A DNA stretch of 12,741 nucleotides from the NCBI GenBank assembly GCA_003156695.1, contig PMHN01000120.1, positions 1-12,741 of the forward strand, in the 5' to 3' direction. Under the pieces are notes generated by a model. It had not been told where the DNA came from and made no database searches. It saw only the letters and a list, made by a program, of their open reading frames with translations. This document shows, piece by piece, positions 5,405 through 12,401 of this stretch (positions within the stretch are counted from its first letter, which is position 1; the number at the start of each line of letters is the position of its first letter). Both the position numbers and the translations under genes were made by a program. The stretch is from Gammaproteobacteria bacterium (GTDB lineage: Bacteria > Pseudomonadota > Gammaproteobacteria > Steroidobacterales > Steroidobacteraceae).

Positions 5405-6820
5405 ATGCTGCAACCGCCCACTTCGGCCATCGCCGCCAACCGCTTCGGGCTTGGCGCGCGGCCACAGGAGCTGACCGCCATCGGCGGCGACGGCCGTGAC
5501 TGGCTGCGTGCGCAGCTCACCGCGACGCCCCTGCTTGCCGACGCGGCGCTGCGTTCATCCGCGGAGATCCTCGCGCAGGGACTCGTGCTGCAGCGTCAGA
5601 TTCAGGCAGCGCGGCGCAACGGCGTCGCTGTCAATGCAGCCGCGGGCGAAGCCGCGACCGCTGCGGTGGTGCAGAAGCTCCCCCAGTACCTCAAGCCCAT
5701 CTACGTGAGTGAGGTGACGGCGCGCTTCACTCAGGCGGTGTCCAGCGAGCGGCCGTTCACCGAACGCCTGGTGCAGTTCTGGAGCAATCACTTCGCCGTG
5801 TCGGTGGACAAGCAGTACCTCGCAGGTCTTGCCGGGAGCTTCGAGCGCGAAGCGATTCGCCCGCACGTGCTCGGCAACTTCAATGACATGCTGCTCGCCG
5901 TCGAGACGCATCCGGCGATGCTGCTGTATCTCGACAACCATCTCTCGGTAGGGCCGCACTCCGAACGCGCCATCAAGGCCGAGCGCCACGCAAATCCGCG
6001 CCGCCTCGGCATCAACGAGAATCTCGCCCGCGAGATTCTCGAGCTGCACACGCTCGGGGTGGGCGGTGGCTACACCCAGGGTGACGTCACCACGTTCGCG
6101 CAGGTGATCACCGGCTGGTCGATCGGCGGTACCGGCGGACGCCCCCTGGACTCTGACAGCGGCGGATTCGAGTTTCGCGGTGAGCTGCACGAACCGGGTG
6201 CCAAGGTGGTTCTGGGTAAACGTTACCCGGACTCAGGCTTCGGGCAGGGTGTCGCGGTGCTGCACGATCTCGCGCACCACCGCTCGACCGCGCACTTCAT
6301 CGCCACCAAACTCGCGCGGCATTTCATCGCCGATGAACCACCGGCCGCGGCCGTCGAACGGCTCGCGCGCGTGTTCACGCAGACAGGCGGCGATCTGCCC
6401 AGCGTCTATCGCGCGCTCATCGACTCACGCGAGGCGTGGGAACAGCCGCTCGCGAAGTACAAGACTCCGCTGGACTACATCGTCTCCGGATATCGCGGGC
6501 TCGCCCTGCCGGTGGACGCAGGCCGGGCACCGCTGGCGCCGTTTGAGCTCCTGGGTCAAAGAACCTGGCAGCCCGGGTCCCCGGCGGGCTGGCCGGATCG
6601 CAGCGCCGACTGGGACGGGGCTTCGGCCCTCATGAAACGCATCGAATGGGCGGACGCCGTCGGAGAGCGCCTCGGCAGCCGCCGGGACGCGCTGCAACTG
6701 GCGCCGGATCTGCTCGGCGCGAACCTCACTGACACGACCAAGAGCGCCATCGCGCACGCGGCCACGGCTTCGCAGGCGGTGACGCTCCTGTTGTCGGCGC
6801 CCGAGTTCATGCGGCGCTGA
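5405..6820 (+). CDS. DUF1800 domain protein
   Basis: A 471-residue member of the DUF1800 family, whose biochemical role is unknown. Family features seen are the N-terminal AANRFGLGARPQE, RFTQAVSSERPFTERLVQFWSNHFAVS, the segment NENLAREILELHTLGVGGGYTQGDVTTFAQVITGW, and AHFIATKLARHFIADEPP. The ATG at 5405 was chosen over one at 5363 because AAGG lies seven bases before it and because the conserved domain starts almost at once. No signal peptide is seen. The gene ends 20 bases before a DUF1501 gene, its usual genomic partner, and the two surely form an operon. It diverges from polA. Confidence 0.9.
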   Translation: MLQPPTSAIAANRFGLGARPQELTAIGGDGRDWLRAQLTATPLLADAALRSSAEILAQGLVLQRQIQAARRNGVAVNAAAGEAATAAVVQKLPQYLKPIYVSEVTARFTQAVSSERPFTERLVQFWSNHFAVSVDKQYLAGLAGSFEREAIRPHVLGNFNDMLLAVETHPAMLLYLDNHLSVGPHSERAIKAERHANPRRLGINENLAREILELHTLGVGGGYTQGDVTTFAQVITGWSIGGTGGRPLDSDSGGFEFRGELHEPGAKVVLGKRYPDSGFGQGVAVLHDLAHHRSTAHFIATKLARHFIADEPPAAAVERLARVFTQTGGDLPSVYRALIDSREAWEQPLAKYKTPLDYIVSGYRGLALPVDAGRAPLAPFELLGQRTWQPGSPAGWPDRSADWDGASALMKRIEWADAVGERLGSRRDALQLAPDLLGANLTDTTKSAIAHAATASQAVTLLLSAPEFMRR

Positions 6821-6840
6821 AGGCTTTTTCGGAGAACCCC

Positions 6841-8061
6841 ATGTCACGCATGCACCGACGCGAGTTCCTCAATCTGGGCGCCCTGGCCGCCGGCGGCGCA
6901 CTGCTGGCTCCGCGACTGTCGTTCGCCGGCGTGGCGCAGGGCAAGTCACGCCTGGTGGTGGTGATTCTGCGTGGCGCACTCGACGGACTCGCCGCGGTGC
7001 CGCCGTACGGGGATCCGGACTACCCGCGCCTGCGCGGCGATCTGGCGTTGCGAGCCGGCGGTGGACCTGGCGGGGCGCTCCCCCTGGATGGGTATTTCGG
7101 GCTGCACCCGGCACTTAACTTCCTGCACGATTCCTTCGGTGCGCGCGAGTTGATCGTATTTCACGCGGTCGCGAGCCCCTACCGCGAGCGCTCGCATTTC
7201 GACGGTCAGGACCTGCTGGAGAACGGCACGCCCCGTGCGCATGGCCTGCAGACCGGCTGGCTCAATCGCGCGCTGAGCGAGATGCCGCACCAGGCTGAAC
7301 GCGAGGCAGGCGTCGCGCTCGGGCAGAACGTGCCACTCGTCATGCGCGGGCCTGCCGCCGTGACCTCCTGGTCGCCGTCGAAGCTGACCGTACTGGATGA
7401 GGACACGCTGGCGCGCATCACCGACCTCTATGCCTCCGACAAGTTGCTGTCGGTACGGCTTGCGGACGCGCTGGCGGCTGACACCATCGCCGCTGAAGAC
7501 AAGGGCGATGCCGCGATGATGGCCCAGCCCGCCCAGGGTGGCGGCGCGCGCTATGCGGAAGTGGTGCACGCGGCCGCTGGATTTCTGCGCCAGGAGAATG
7601 GACCACAGGTGGCGGTGTTCGATACCACGGGCTGGGACACGCATGCCAACGAGGGCGGTGCGCAGGGACAACTCGCCGGCCGGCTGGCGCAGCTTGATGC
7701 GGGGCTTGCGTCGTTGAAACAGCAGCTCGGCCCGGTGTGGAACGACACCGCGGTGCTGTTGGTTACTGAGTTCGGGCGCACCGCGGCGATCAACGGCACC
7801 CGTGGCACCGATCACGGCACGGCGACGGCGGCGTTTCTCGTCGGCGGGGCGGTTGAGGGCGGGCGCGTGATCACCCGCTGGCCCGGCCTCTCGCAGCAGG
7901 CGCTGTACCAGGGCCGGGATCTCGCGCCCACGCTCGATTTGCGCTGCGTGTTGAAGGGCCTGCTGGCGGATCAGTTGCACGTGCCGTCACGGTCCCTCGA
8001 GAAGACGGTGTTCCCGGACAGCGCCAGCGCCAAGCCCCTCGAGGGTCTGCTGCGCGGCTGA
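6841..8061 (+). CDS. DUF1501 domain protein with Tat signal
   Basis: A 406-residue DUF1501 protein, a family distantly related to the sulfatase/alkaline phosphatase fold, with function unproven. The N-terminus MSRMHRREFLNLGALAAGGALLA is a twin-arginine signal (RREFLNLG then a hydrophobic stretch), so export in folded form is predicted. Family motifs are RGALDGLAAVPPYGDPDY, HAVASPYRERSHFDGQDLLENG, FDTTGWDTHANEGG and TEFGRTAAINGTRGTDHGTATAAFLVGG; the Asp and His residues in them are candidates for metal binding. GGAG lies seven bases before the ATG. It follows the DUF1800 gene in the same operon. No clear terminator is seen before the higBA promoter. Confidence 0.92.
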   Translation: MSRMHRREFLNLGALAAGGALLAPRLSFAGVAQGKSRLVVVILRGALDGLAAVPPYGDPDYPRLRGDLALRAGGGPGGALPLDGYFGLHPALNFLHDSFGARELIVFHAVASPYRERSHFDGQDLLENGTPRAHGLQTGWLNRALSEMPHQAEREAGVALGQNVPLVMRGPAAVTSWSPSKLTVLDEDTLARITDLYASDKLLSVRLADALAADTIAAEDKGDAAMMAQPAQGGGARYAEVVHAAAGFLRQENGPQVAVFDTTGWDTHANEGGAQGQLAGRLAQLDAGLASLKQQLGPVWNDTAVLLVTEFGRTAAINGTRGTDHGTATAAFLVGGAVEGGRVITRWPGLSQQALYQGRDLAPTLDLRCVLKGLLADQLHVPSRSLEKTVFPDSASAKPLEGLLRG

Positions 8062-8106
8062 GTGCGCGGGCTGCCCCGGCACGCTGCGCCGCTGGCGAAA
8101 GAACCC

Positions 8107-8147
8107 ATAACCGGATTGGTTGCGTAGATATAACCACTTTGGTTATA
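8107..8147 (+). promoter_or_regulatory. higBA promoter with two operator palindromes
   Basis: A perfect palindrome TATAACCA-CTT-TGGTTATA fills 8129-8147. A second, partial copy lies upstream with the same core AACC-N5-GGTT (8109-8121 against 8132-8144); the two centres are 23 bases, about two helical turns, apart. TATAGT (8144-8149), a five-of-six -10 box, overlaps the perfect site, with TTGCGT (8120-8125) as a poor -35 at 18 bases. This is the layout for autorepression by the HigA antitoxin or the HigBA complex. Confidence 0.7.
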
Positions 8148-8157
8148 GTGATGGCCT

Positions 8158-8433
8158 GTGATCAAGAGCTTCAGGCACAAGGGGCTGGCGGAGTACTTCA
8201 ACACTGGAAGTCACCGCAAGGTCCAAGCCAAGCACGCTGCGCGGCTGAAGCTTATCTTGGGTTTGCTTAACGGCGTCGCGCACGCCGGCGCGATGAATGC
8301 TCCCGGGCTGGGACTCCACCCGCTCAAGGGAAAACCGAAGCGCTGGGCGGTCAGCGTGGATGAGAACTTTCGCGTGATTTTCCGCTTCGAGGACGGACAC
8401 GCGCTGGAGGTTGACTATGACGACTACCATTAA
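8158..8433 (+). CDS. higB: HigB-type toxin (RelE-like mRNA interferase)
   Basis: The toxin of a type II toxin-antitoxin pair, 91 residues, which cuts mRNA at the ribosome. It matches the Rts1 HigB subgroup from end to end: MIKSFRHKGLAEYFNTG at the N-terminus, HPLKG (54-58), NFRVIFRF (70-77) and the terminal DYDDYH, which supply the His, Arg, Tyr and His residues associated with catalysis in that group. The start is GTG; the nearby ATG at 8151 is in another frame, and MIKSF is the family's normal first segment. No Shine-Dalgarno sequence precedes it, and the best -10 box predicts a transcript starting almost at the start codon. Its last codons overlap the antitoxin gene. Toxin-first order is the hig pattern. 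Confidence 0.92.
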   Translation: MIKSFRHKGLAEYFNTGSHRKVQAKHAARLKLILGLLNGVAHAGAMNAPGLGLHPLKGKPKRWAVSVDENFRVIFRFEDGHALEVDYDDYH

Positions 8434-8728
8434 GGCGGCGCCGATGATGCACAGCCCGCCGCACCCGGGTGAGATCTTGCGTGAGCTTTATCTGAAGCCG
8501 ATGCGCATCACGATCGTCGAGGCGGCGAACGGCCTCGGCGTCACGGCTAAGCATGTGTCCGGGATTGTGAACGGTCGCGCGCGCATCACCGCGGATATGG
8601 CCATTCGGCTCGCGGCGGCGCTCGGTACCGACCCGCAGACCTGGGTAAACCTCCAAGCGCAGCACGACCTGTGGGTGGCGAGTCAGAAAAAGCCGCCCAG
8701 CGTGAAGCCGCTTCGGCAGGCGGCTTGA
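8417..8728 (+). CDS. higA: HigA-type antitoxin (XRE-family regulator)
   Basis: The antitoxin and autoregulator of the pair, 103 residues. The N-terminal PPHPGEILRELYLKPM is the hallmark of HigA/VapI antitoxins, followed by a helix-turn-helix (about residues 31-60, ITIVEAANGLGVTAKHVSGIVNGRARIT) and the typical MAIRLAAALGTDPQTWVNLQAQHDL. The ATG at 8417 has GGAGG six bases before it and overlaps the higB end by 17 bases, so translational coupling is likely. An upstream in-frame TTG (8411) is less suitable. The DNA for its last residues also forms part of a terminator on the opposite strand. It should bind the palindromes upstream of higB. Confidence 0.93.
   Translation: MTTTIKAAPMMHSPPHPGEILRELYLKPMRITIVEAANGLGVTAKHVSGIVNGRARITADMAIRLAAALGTDPQTWVNLQAQHDLWVASQKKPPSVKPLRQAA
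8687..8726 (-). terminator. Likely terminator of the lptM operon inside the 3' end of higA
   Basis: On the minus strand AAGCCGCC (8726-8719) can pair with GGCGGCTT (8697-8690), after which the T run from 8691-8687 follows. A competing shorter hairpin uses AAGCCGC (8705-8711) with GCGGCTT (8720-8726). The signal lies downstream of the lptM stop and wholly within higA codons. The large loop makes it a moderate call. Confidence 0.5.
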
Positions 8729-8758
8729 TGTCCCGCAACGGTCGCCTCGCCTTCGCCG

Positions 8759-8998
8759 CTACTGCGGTGGCTGCGTATCGCCGCTTTTATCCTTGGACTT
8801 GTCGGCCGGCGCGGCCGCGGGCGATGTCGCGGGCGTCGATGTTGGCGCCGTTGGTGCTGAAGTCGTCGACGTTGCCGGCGGTGTTGTCACCACCGTGGCA
8901 CTCTTGTCGGGCAGCGTGAGCGGGCCCTTCTGCCCGCACGCCGTCACCAGCACGGCGGTGCAGGCGACAAGCAGGATGGTTGCGATAACCCGGCGCAC
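8759..8998 (-). CDS. lptM: LptM-type lipoprotein (LPS transport subunit)
   Basis: A 79-residue outer-membrane lipoprotein. The hydrophobic start ends in a lipobox LVTAC (Cys21), and the mature N-terminus CGQKGPLTLP is the LptM/YifL signature (E. coli has CGLKGPLYFP), after which a disordered Ser/Thr/Pro/Ala tail follows. In E. coli LptM stabilises the LptD-LptE translocon that inserts lipopolysaccharide. The ATG is three bases after the stop of the upstream membrane-protein gene, so it is the last gene of a minus-strand operon. lptM usually precedes lysA or dapF; here higBA lies convergent downstream instead. The family call rests mainly on the motif after the Cys. Confidence 0.83.
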   Translation of the reverse strand: MRRVIATILLVACTAVLVTACGQKGPLTLPDKSATVVTTPPATSTTSAPTAPTSTPATSPAAAPADKSKDKSGDTQPPQ

Positions 8999-9001
8999 AG
9001 G

Positions 9002-9427
9002 TCACACGTACATTGGCTGCCGGTCTTTGAGCGCCAGCCAGCCGCGGATGACGCGGTACGCGATCCAGATCCCGAGCGCCACCAGGCCCACCCAGGCAAA
9101 CGCAAAGCCAATCAGGATGAGCATGAAGGGTGCCGACACCAGCACGATCGCGATGCTCCAGAGGAGCGCGAACCAGAAGGTGCGGATCTGCCATCTGAAA
9201 TGCGACTCGAGGAACGTGCCGCGGGTAGCCGAGCGGCGCACGTAGTTCATGATTACCGCGACGATTGACGGCAGACCGCCAACGAAGCTGCCGACGATGG
9301 TGTGGGCGGTGGACAGGCCGATGACCACCGCCAGGGCATGCAGTGCGTAGATGATGTTGGTATAGGTGATGAGTGACGCATCGACCGGGCGCGCGTCAGC
9401 GGTCATCGGTGGGTTCGGGCTGTTCAT
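9002..9427 (-). CDS. COG3671-like integral membrane protein
   Basis: A 141-residue inner-membrane protein with four predicted helices (about 22-40, 43-62, 84-105 and 106-127). The motif NYVRRSATRGTFLESHFRWQIRTFW between helices two and three is typical of the COG3671/DUF4870-like proteins, whose role is unknown. The ATG at 9427 was chosen because AAGGGA stands eight bases before it. It begins 11 bases after the thioesterase stop and ends three bases before lptM, so the three are probably one transcript. No function is assigned. Confidence 0.85.
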   Translation of the reverse strand: MNSPNPPMTADARPVDASLITYTNIIYALHALAVVIGLSTAHTIVGSFVGGLPSIVAVIMNYVRRSATRGTFLESHFRWQIRTFWFALLWSIAIVLVSAPFMLILIGFAFAWVGLVALGIWIAYRVIRGWLALKDRQPMYV

Positions 9428-9438
9428 AAACTCATCCC

Positions 9439-9879
9439 TTACGTTGTTTTCTTGTCGCGGCGCTCGACCACGGCAATGGTCAGGCGCGATACGCACACCA
9501 GCTTCTCGCTCTCGTCGCGCAGCTCGATGTGCCAGACGTGACTGGTGCGGCCGAGGTGCCAGGGACGCGCGGTGGCGGTGATCAGTCCCGTGGCCATGCC
9601 GCGGATATGGTTGGCGTTGATTTCCTGTCCCACAGCCATGAACTTCTCGGTATCGATGCACATCATCGAGCCGATGCTGCCGAGCGTCTCGGCGAGCGCC
9701 ACGGAGGCGCCGCCGTGCAGGAGACCGAAGGGCTGGTGGGTACGCGCATTCACCGGCATGGTGGCGCGCAGGAAGTCCGCGCCCACCTCGGTAATGATGA
9801 TGCCGAGATAGCCGGGCATGGACTTGCTGCCGATCGCGGTCAGCTCCCCAGGCGTGGCAGTACGATGCCAGATGCTCAT
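9439..9879 (-). CDS. Hotdog-fold acyl-CoA thioesterase (MenI/YdiI-like)
   Basis: A 146-residue thioesterase of the PaaI/YdiI group, likely cytoplasmic and acting on aryl- or acyl-CoA. It aligns along its length with E. coli MenI (1,4-dihydroxy-2-naphthoyl-CoA hydrolase): [39 protein letters not shown] and [31 protein letters not shown]. His55 and Glu64 in LLHGG and LAETLG correspond to the known active-site pair. Without other menaquinone genes nearby the true substrate is open; phenylacetyl-CoA-type or general housekeeping substrates are equally possible. It is the first gene of a minus-strand operon and diverges from the hydrolase gene at 9948 over 68 bases containing a 14-base palindrome. 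Confidence 0.9.
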   Translation of the reverse strand: MSIWHRTATPGELTAIGSKSMPGYLGIIITEVGADFLRATMPVNARTHQPFGLLHGGASVALAETLGSIGSMMCIDTEKFMAVGQEINANHIRGMATGLITATARPWHLGRTSHVWHIELRDESEKLVCVSRLTIAVVERRDKKTT

Positions 9880-9913
9880 GGGCGCTAGTCTACCGGGTTG
9901 TGCGGTGGCAATC

Positions 9914-9927
9914 TCGCAGGCCTGCGA
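9914..9927. promoter_or_regulatory. 14-base perfect palindrome between divergent operons
   Basis: TCGCAGGCCTGCGA is a gapless perfect palindrome placed between the thioesterase start (9879) and the hydrolase start (9948). This is a common position for an operator controlling one or both divergent genes. No promoter hexamers are convincing, and the binding protein is not encoded here. Confidence 0.4.
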
Positions 9928-9947
9928 CAGGATGTGGAGTTGAGGCC

Positions 9948-10649
9948 ATGAGCCGTTTCGCTTTTCCGCCCGCTGATTCCCCGGCCGTTGCCATTGCCGG
10001 TACGAGTGAACGCTTCCCGGTGCATCGCATCTACTGCGTGGGCCTCAACTACGCCGATCACATCCGCGAGCTGGGTTCCGCACCCACCCCGCCGGTATTC
10101 TTCATGAAGCCGGCGGACGCGGTGGTCGCCAACGGCGCAGCCATCCCCTATCCGCCGGCGACCGCCACCTTCCACTATGAAATCGAGCTGGTGGTAGGCA
10201 TCGCGCGCGCGGGGCGCGACATCCTGCCGGCGCGCGCCCTCGAGCACGTGTTCGGCTACGCCGCGGGCAACGACCTGACGCGCCGCGATCTGCAGAAGGC
10301 CGCCAAGGAGCGCGGTCAGCCGTGGGATACCGCCAAGGGATTCGACAACTCCGCGCCGGTTGCAGCGCTGCGGCCCGCGAGCGCCGGTCATGTGTCGCGC
10401 GGCCGCATCTGGCTCAAGGTCAACGGCGAAGTGCGCCAGGACTCTGACGTGAGCCATATGCTGTGGGACGTGCCGCACATCATCGCGGCACTCTCGGGGT
10501 TCTACGAGCTCATGCCCGGCGATCTCATCTTTTCCGGCACACCCTCCGGTGTGGGTGCGGTGAAGCCGGGCGACGTGCTCGAGGGCGGGGTCGATGGACT
10601 GGAAGTGCTGCGCAACACCATCGCGCCGCGCGCCGGCACGGCTGCCTGA
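9948..10649 (+). CDS. Fumarylacetoacetase-fold hydrolase (fumarylpyruvate hydrolase-like)
   Basis: A 233-residue protein of the FAH family, which cleaves C-C bonds in beta-dicarbonyl acids using a divalent metal. Metal-ligand motifs are [10 protein letters not shown] (Glu78, Glu80) and [10 protein letters not shown] (Asp109); [10 protein letters not shown] and [20 protein letters not shown] are family signatures. Its short length matches fumarylpyruvate hydrolase/YcgM-type proteins, not the fumarylacetoacetase of about 420 residues used in tyrosine breakdown. The ATG at 9948 follows GGAG/GAGG sequences. The zeta-class isomerase gene begins seven bases after its stop, so isomerisation of a maleyl ring-cleavage product and hydrolysis of the fumaryl form are the likely joint task. 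No ring-cleaving dioxygenase is in the window, so the exact pathway is open. Confidence 0.88.
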   Translation: MSRFAFPPADSPAVAIAGTSERFPVHRIYCVGLNYADHIRELGSAPTPPVFFMKPADAVVANGAAIPYPPATATFHYEIELVVGIARAGRDILPARALEHVFGYAAGNDLTRRDLQKAAKERGQPWDTAKGFDNSAPVAALRPASAGHVSRGRIWLKVNGEVRQDSDVSHMLWDVPHIIAALSGFYELMPGDLIFSGTPSGVGAVKPGDVLEGGVDGLEVLRNTIAPRAGTAA

Positions 10650-10656
10650 GGTCCAC

Positions 10657-11301
10657 ATGAAACTCTACGAATACTTTCGCAGCTCGGCCGCCTACCGCGT
10701 GCGCATTGCGCTGAACGTCAAAGGAATCTCCTACGAGTCGCTCGCGGTAGACCTGCGTGCGCCGGCGAGCGCGCAGCGCACGCCTGAGTTCCTGGCGGTG
10801 AACCCCGAAGGGCTGGTGCCAGTGCTGGTGGACGGCGAGCGTACTTTCACCCAGTCGCTCGCCATCATCGAATACCTCGAGGAAACCCGTCCGCAGCCGC
10901 CGCTCTTGCCGGCTCTGCCCCGCGAGCGCGCGCAGGTGCGCGCGCTGGCGCTCGCCGTGGCCTGCGACATTCACCCGCTCAACAACCTGCGGGTGCTCAA
11001 CTATCTGCGCGAGCCGCTGCACGCGGACGAAGCGGCGGTGAACACCTGGTACGCCCACTGGATTGCGCAGGGATTGACGGCACTGGAGGAGCAGGTGCAG
11101 CGCACGACCGGTGACGGGCGCTGCATGTTCGGCAAGTCGGTGACGCTGGCGGACGTGTGCATCGTGCCGCAGATGGCGAACGCGCAGCGTATGAAGTGCG
11201 ATGTCGGTCCCTACCCGATATTGCGCGGGATCTGCGCGCACCTGGGGGCGTTGCCGGCGTTTGCGAAGGCGGCGCCGCAGGCGCAGGCGCAGGCGACGTA
11301 G
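10657..11301 (+). CDS. Zeta-class glutathione S-transferase: maleylpyruvate/maleylacetoacetate isomerase
   Basis: A 214-residue glutathione-dependent cis-trans isomerase. The N-terminal thioredoxin fold has MKLYEYFRSSAAYRVRIALNVKG, with Ser9-Ser10 in the glutathione-activating position, NPEGLVPVL (49-57) and QSLAIIEYLEE (66 on), which bind glutathione. The helical C-terminal domain shows CDIHPLNNLRVLNYL and KSVTLADVCIVPQMANAQR, both zeta-class signatures. The Cys of the human SSC motif is Ala here, which I also recall from other bacterial members. GAGG overlaps the stop of the preceding hydrolase gene and places translation start, so coupling is likely. The last residues PQAQAQAT are coded by a short GCAGGC-type repeat. 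Specificity between maleylpyruvate and maleylacetoacetate cannot be told from sequence alone. Confidence 0.9.
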   Translation: MKLYEYFRSSAAYRVRIALNVKGISYESLAVDLRAPASAQRTPEFLAVNPEGLVPVLVDGERTFTQSLAIIEYLEETRPQPPLLPALPRERAQVRALALAVACDIHPLNNLRVLNYLREPLHADEAAVNTWYAHWIAQGLTALEEQVQRTTGDGRCMFGKSVTLADVCIVPQMANAQRMKCDVGPYPILRGICAHLGALPAFAKAAPQAQAQAT

Positions 11302-11356
11302 CTGATCCCCACAGATTCGTTGCGTCCGCTCGTTTCTGAATTCGGCGGTCTTTGTC

Positions 11357-11767
11357 ATGTGGCTCTTTGCCCGAATTGCAGTCATCGCGCTAATCACCAT
11401 CACAGCCTGGACTGTGCCCGTAGAGCGTTCCAACCTGGATTGGCCTGCTGTGATTCTCATCGGATTGCTATTCTCGATAGCGCTCCTCTTTTGGTTGAGA
11501 GCGATGCGGGCACGTAGTGATGTCGACTGGTCGATGCACTACGCTGTGCGGTTGCCTTTTTGGCCAATGGCACGTTATCCGCTGCGATATTGGTTCGTGG
11601 CATCTGCTGGGCTCATGATTGGCGGCGCAGCCGGCGCCGCAAGGTCGTTGTGGAGTCATCCAGGTCGCGAAGCTGTCCCCGGAACGTTCCTGGCTCTAGG
11701 GCTCTGTATCTTTATAGCGCTCAGACTCTTCTCAAGAAGCCTAGCCGCTAGTGCGGCGAGTCGTTGA
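11357..11767 (+). CDS. Hypothetical four-helix membrane protein
   Basis: I do not recognise this 136-residue protein. It has four hydrophobic stretches (about 4-22, 30-48, 79-97 and 109-126), with basic residues (RAMRAR, 48-53) after the second, so an inner-membrane location is likely. A Trp/Tyr/Arg-rich segment (WSMHYAVRLPFWPMARYPLRYW) links helices two and three. The DNA has lower GC and more varied codons than its neighbours, and no strong ribosome-binding site precedes the ATG. It lies 55 bases after the isomerase gene on the same strand but may not belong to that operon. Coding status is supported by the coherent membrane topology. Confidence 0.6.
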   Translation: MWLFARIAVIALITITAWTVPVERSNLDWPAVILIGLLFSIALLFWLRAMRARSDVDWSMHYAVRLPFWPMARYPLRYWFVASAGLMIGGAAGAARSLWSHPGREAVPGTFLALGLCIFIALRLFSRSLAASAASR

Positions 11768-11794
11768 AACGGTCGCCAGCGAGGGGAGGGTGTC

Positions 11795-12346
11795 CTACCT
11801 GCGCTGCACGAAGCTGACGTAGCCCGCGAGGAACTGCTTCAGCTGCTCCTCGATCGTCGCATCCTTCAGCACGCCGGCTTCATCGAACACGCCGCCGGCG
11901 CGCGACACCAGCAAGCGCGCCCCGAACCAGGCATGGGTGCCGAGCGTGCGCAGCACGGGCAGCCATGCCACCTGGCTCAGTGTCGTGCCGAAGGCCCCCG
12001 GGGATGCGCCGATGAGGGCGAATGGTTTGCCCGCGAACACGCGCTTTACATCCGCTGGCGGGCGTGACAGCCAGTCGAGGGCGTTCTTGAACACCCCGGG
12101 AATACTGTTGTTGTACTCCGGCGTGACCAGCAGCACGCCGTCGGCGCCGACGATCGCCTCCTTGAGCTGCGTTACCGTCGCGGGAATGCCCTGCGCCTCG
12201 ACGTCGCCGTCGTAAAGCGGAATGCCGCGGATGCTGCCGACCTCGAGTGTGGCCTCCGGCGGCATGAGTTTCGTTGCCGCACGCAGCAGCGCGCTGTTAT
12301 ATGAAGCCCGGCGCAGGCTGCCGGAAATCCCGAGTATCTTCGTCAT
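11795..12346 (-). CDS. NAD(P)H-dependent FMN reductase (ChrR/quinone reductase-like)
   Basis: A 183-residue flavodoxin-fold oxidoreductase of the NADPH-dependent FMN reductase family, cytoplasmic, reducing quinones, flavins or similar acceptors. The FMN phosphate loop is GISGSLRRASYN (6-17), and TPEYNNSIPGVFKNALDWLSRP (75-96) is the family's main signature, followed by the flavin-binding ALIGASPGAFGT. Length and motifs are complete. It lies 55 bases after argH on the same strand, so cotranscription is possible, though a role in arginine metabolism is not implied. Chromate or azo-dye reduction, often annotated for this family, is a side activity and should not be assumed. Confidence 0.92.
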   Translation of the reverse strand: MTKILGISGSLRRASYNSALLRAATKLMPPEATLEVGSIRGIPLYDGDVEAQGIPATVTQLKEAIVGADGVLLVTPEYNNSIPGVFKNALDWLSRPPADVKRVFAGKPFALIGASPGAFGTTLSQVAWLPVLRTLGTHAWFGARLLVSRAGGVFDEAGVLKDATIEEQLKQFLAGYVSFVQRR

Positions 12347-12401
12347 GCGGTGACATTAGGCCGGCGCGCCGCTGGCTGCAACGGCGGTCGCTGAGCTGAC
12401 A

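Noticed and set aside
6946..7980. A 344-codon open frame on the minus strand opposite the DUF1501 gene.
   Set aside because: It is the antisense shadow of a well-supported Tat-exported protein and shows no family signature.
11270..11300. A GCAGGC-type short repeat at the 3' end of the isomerase gene.
   Set aside because: Only three imperfect units coding for QAQAQA; compatible with simple high-GC codon repetition.
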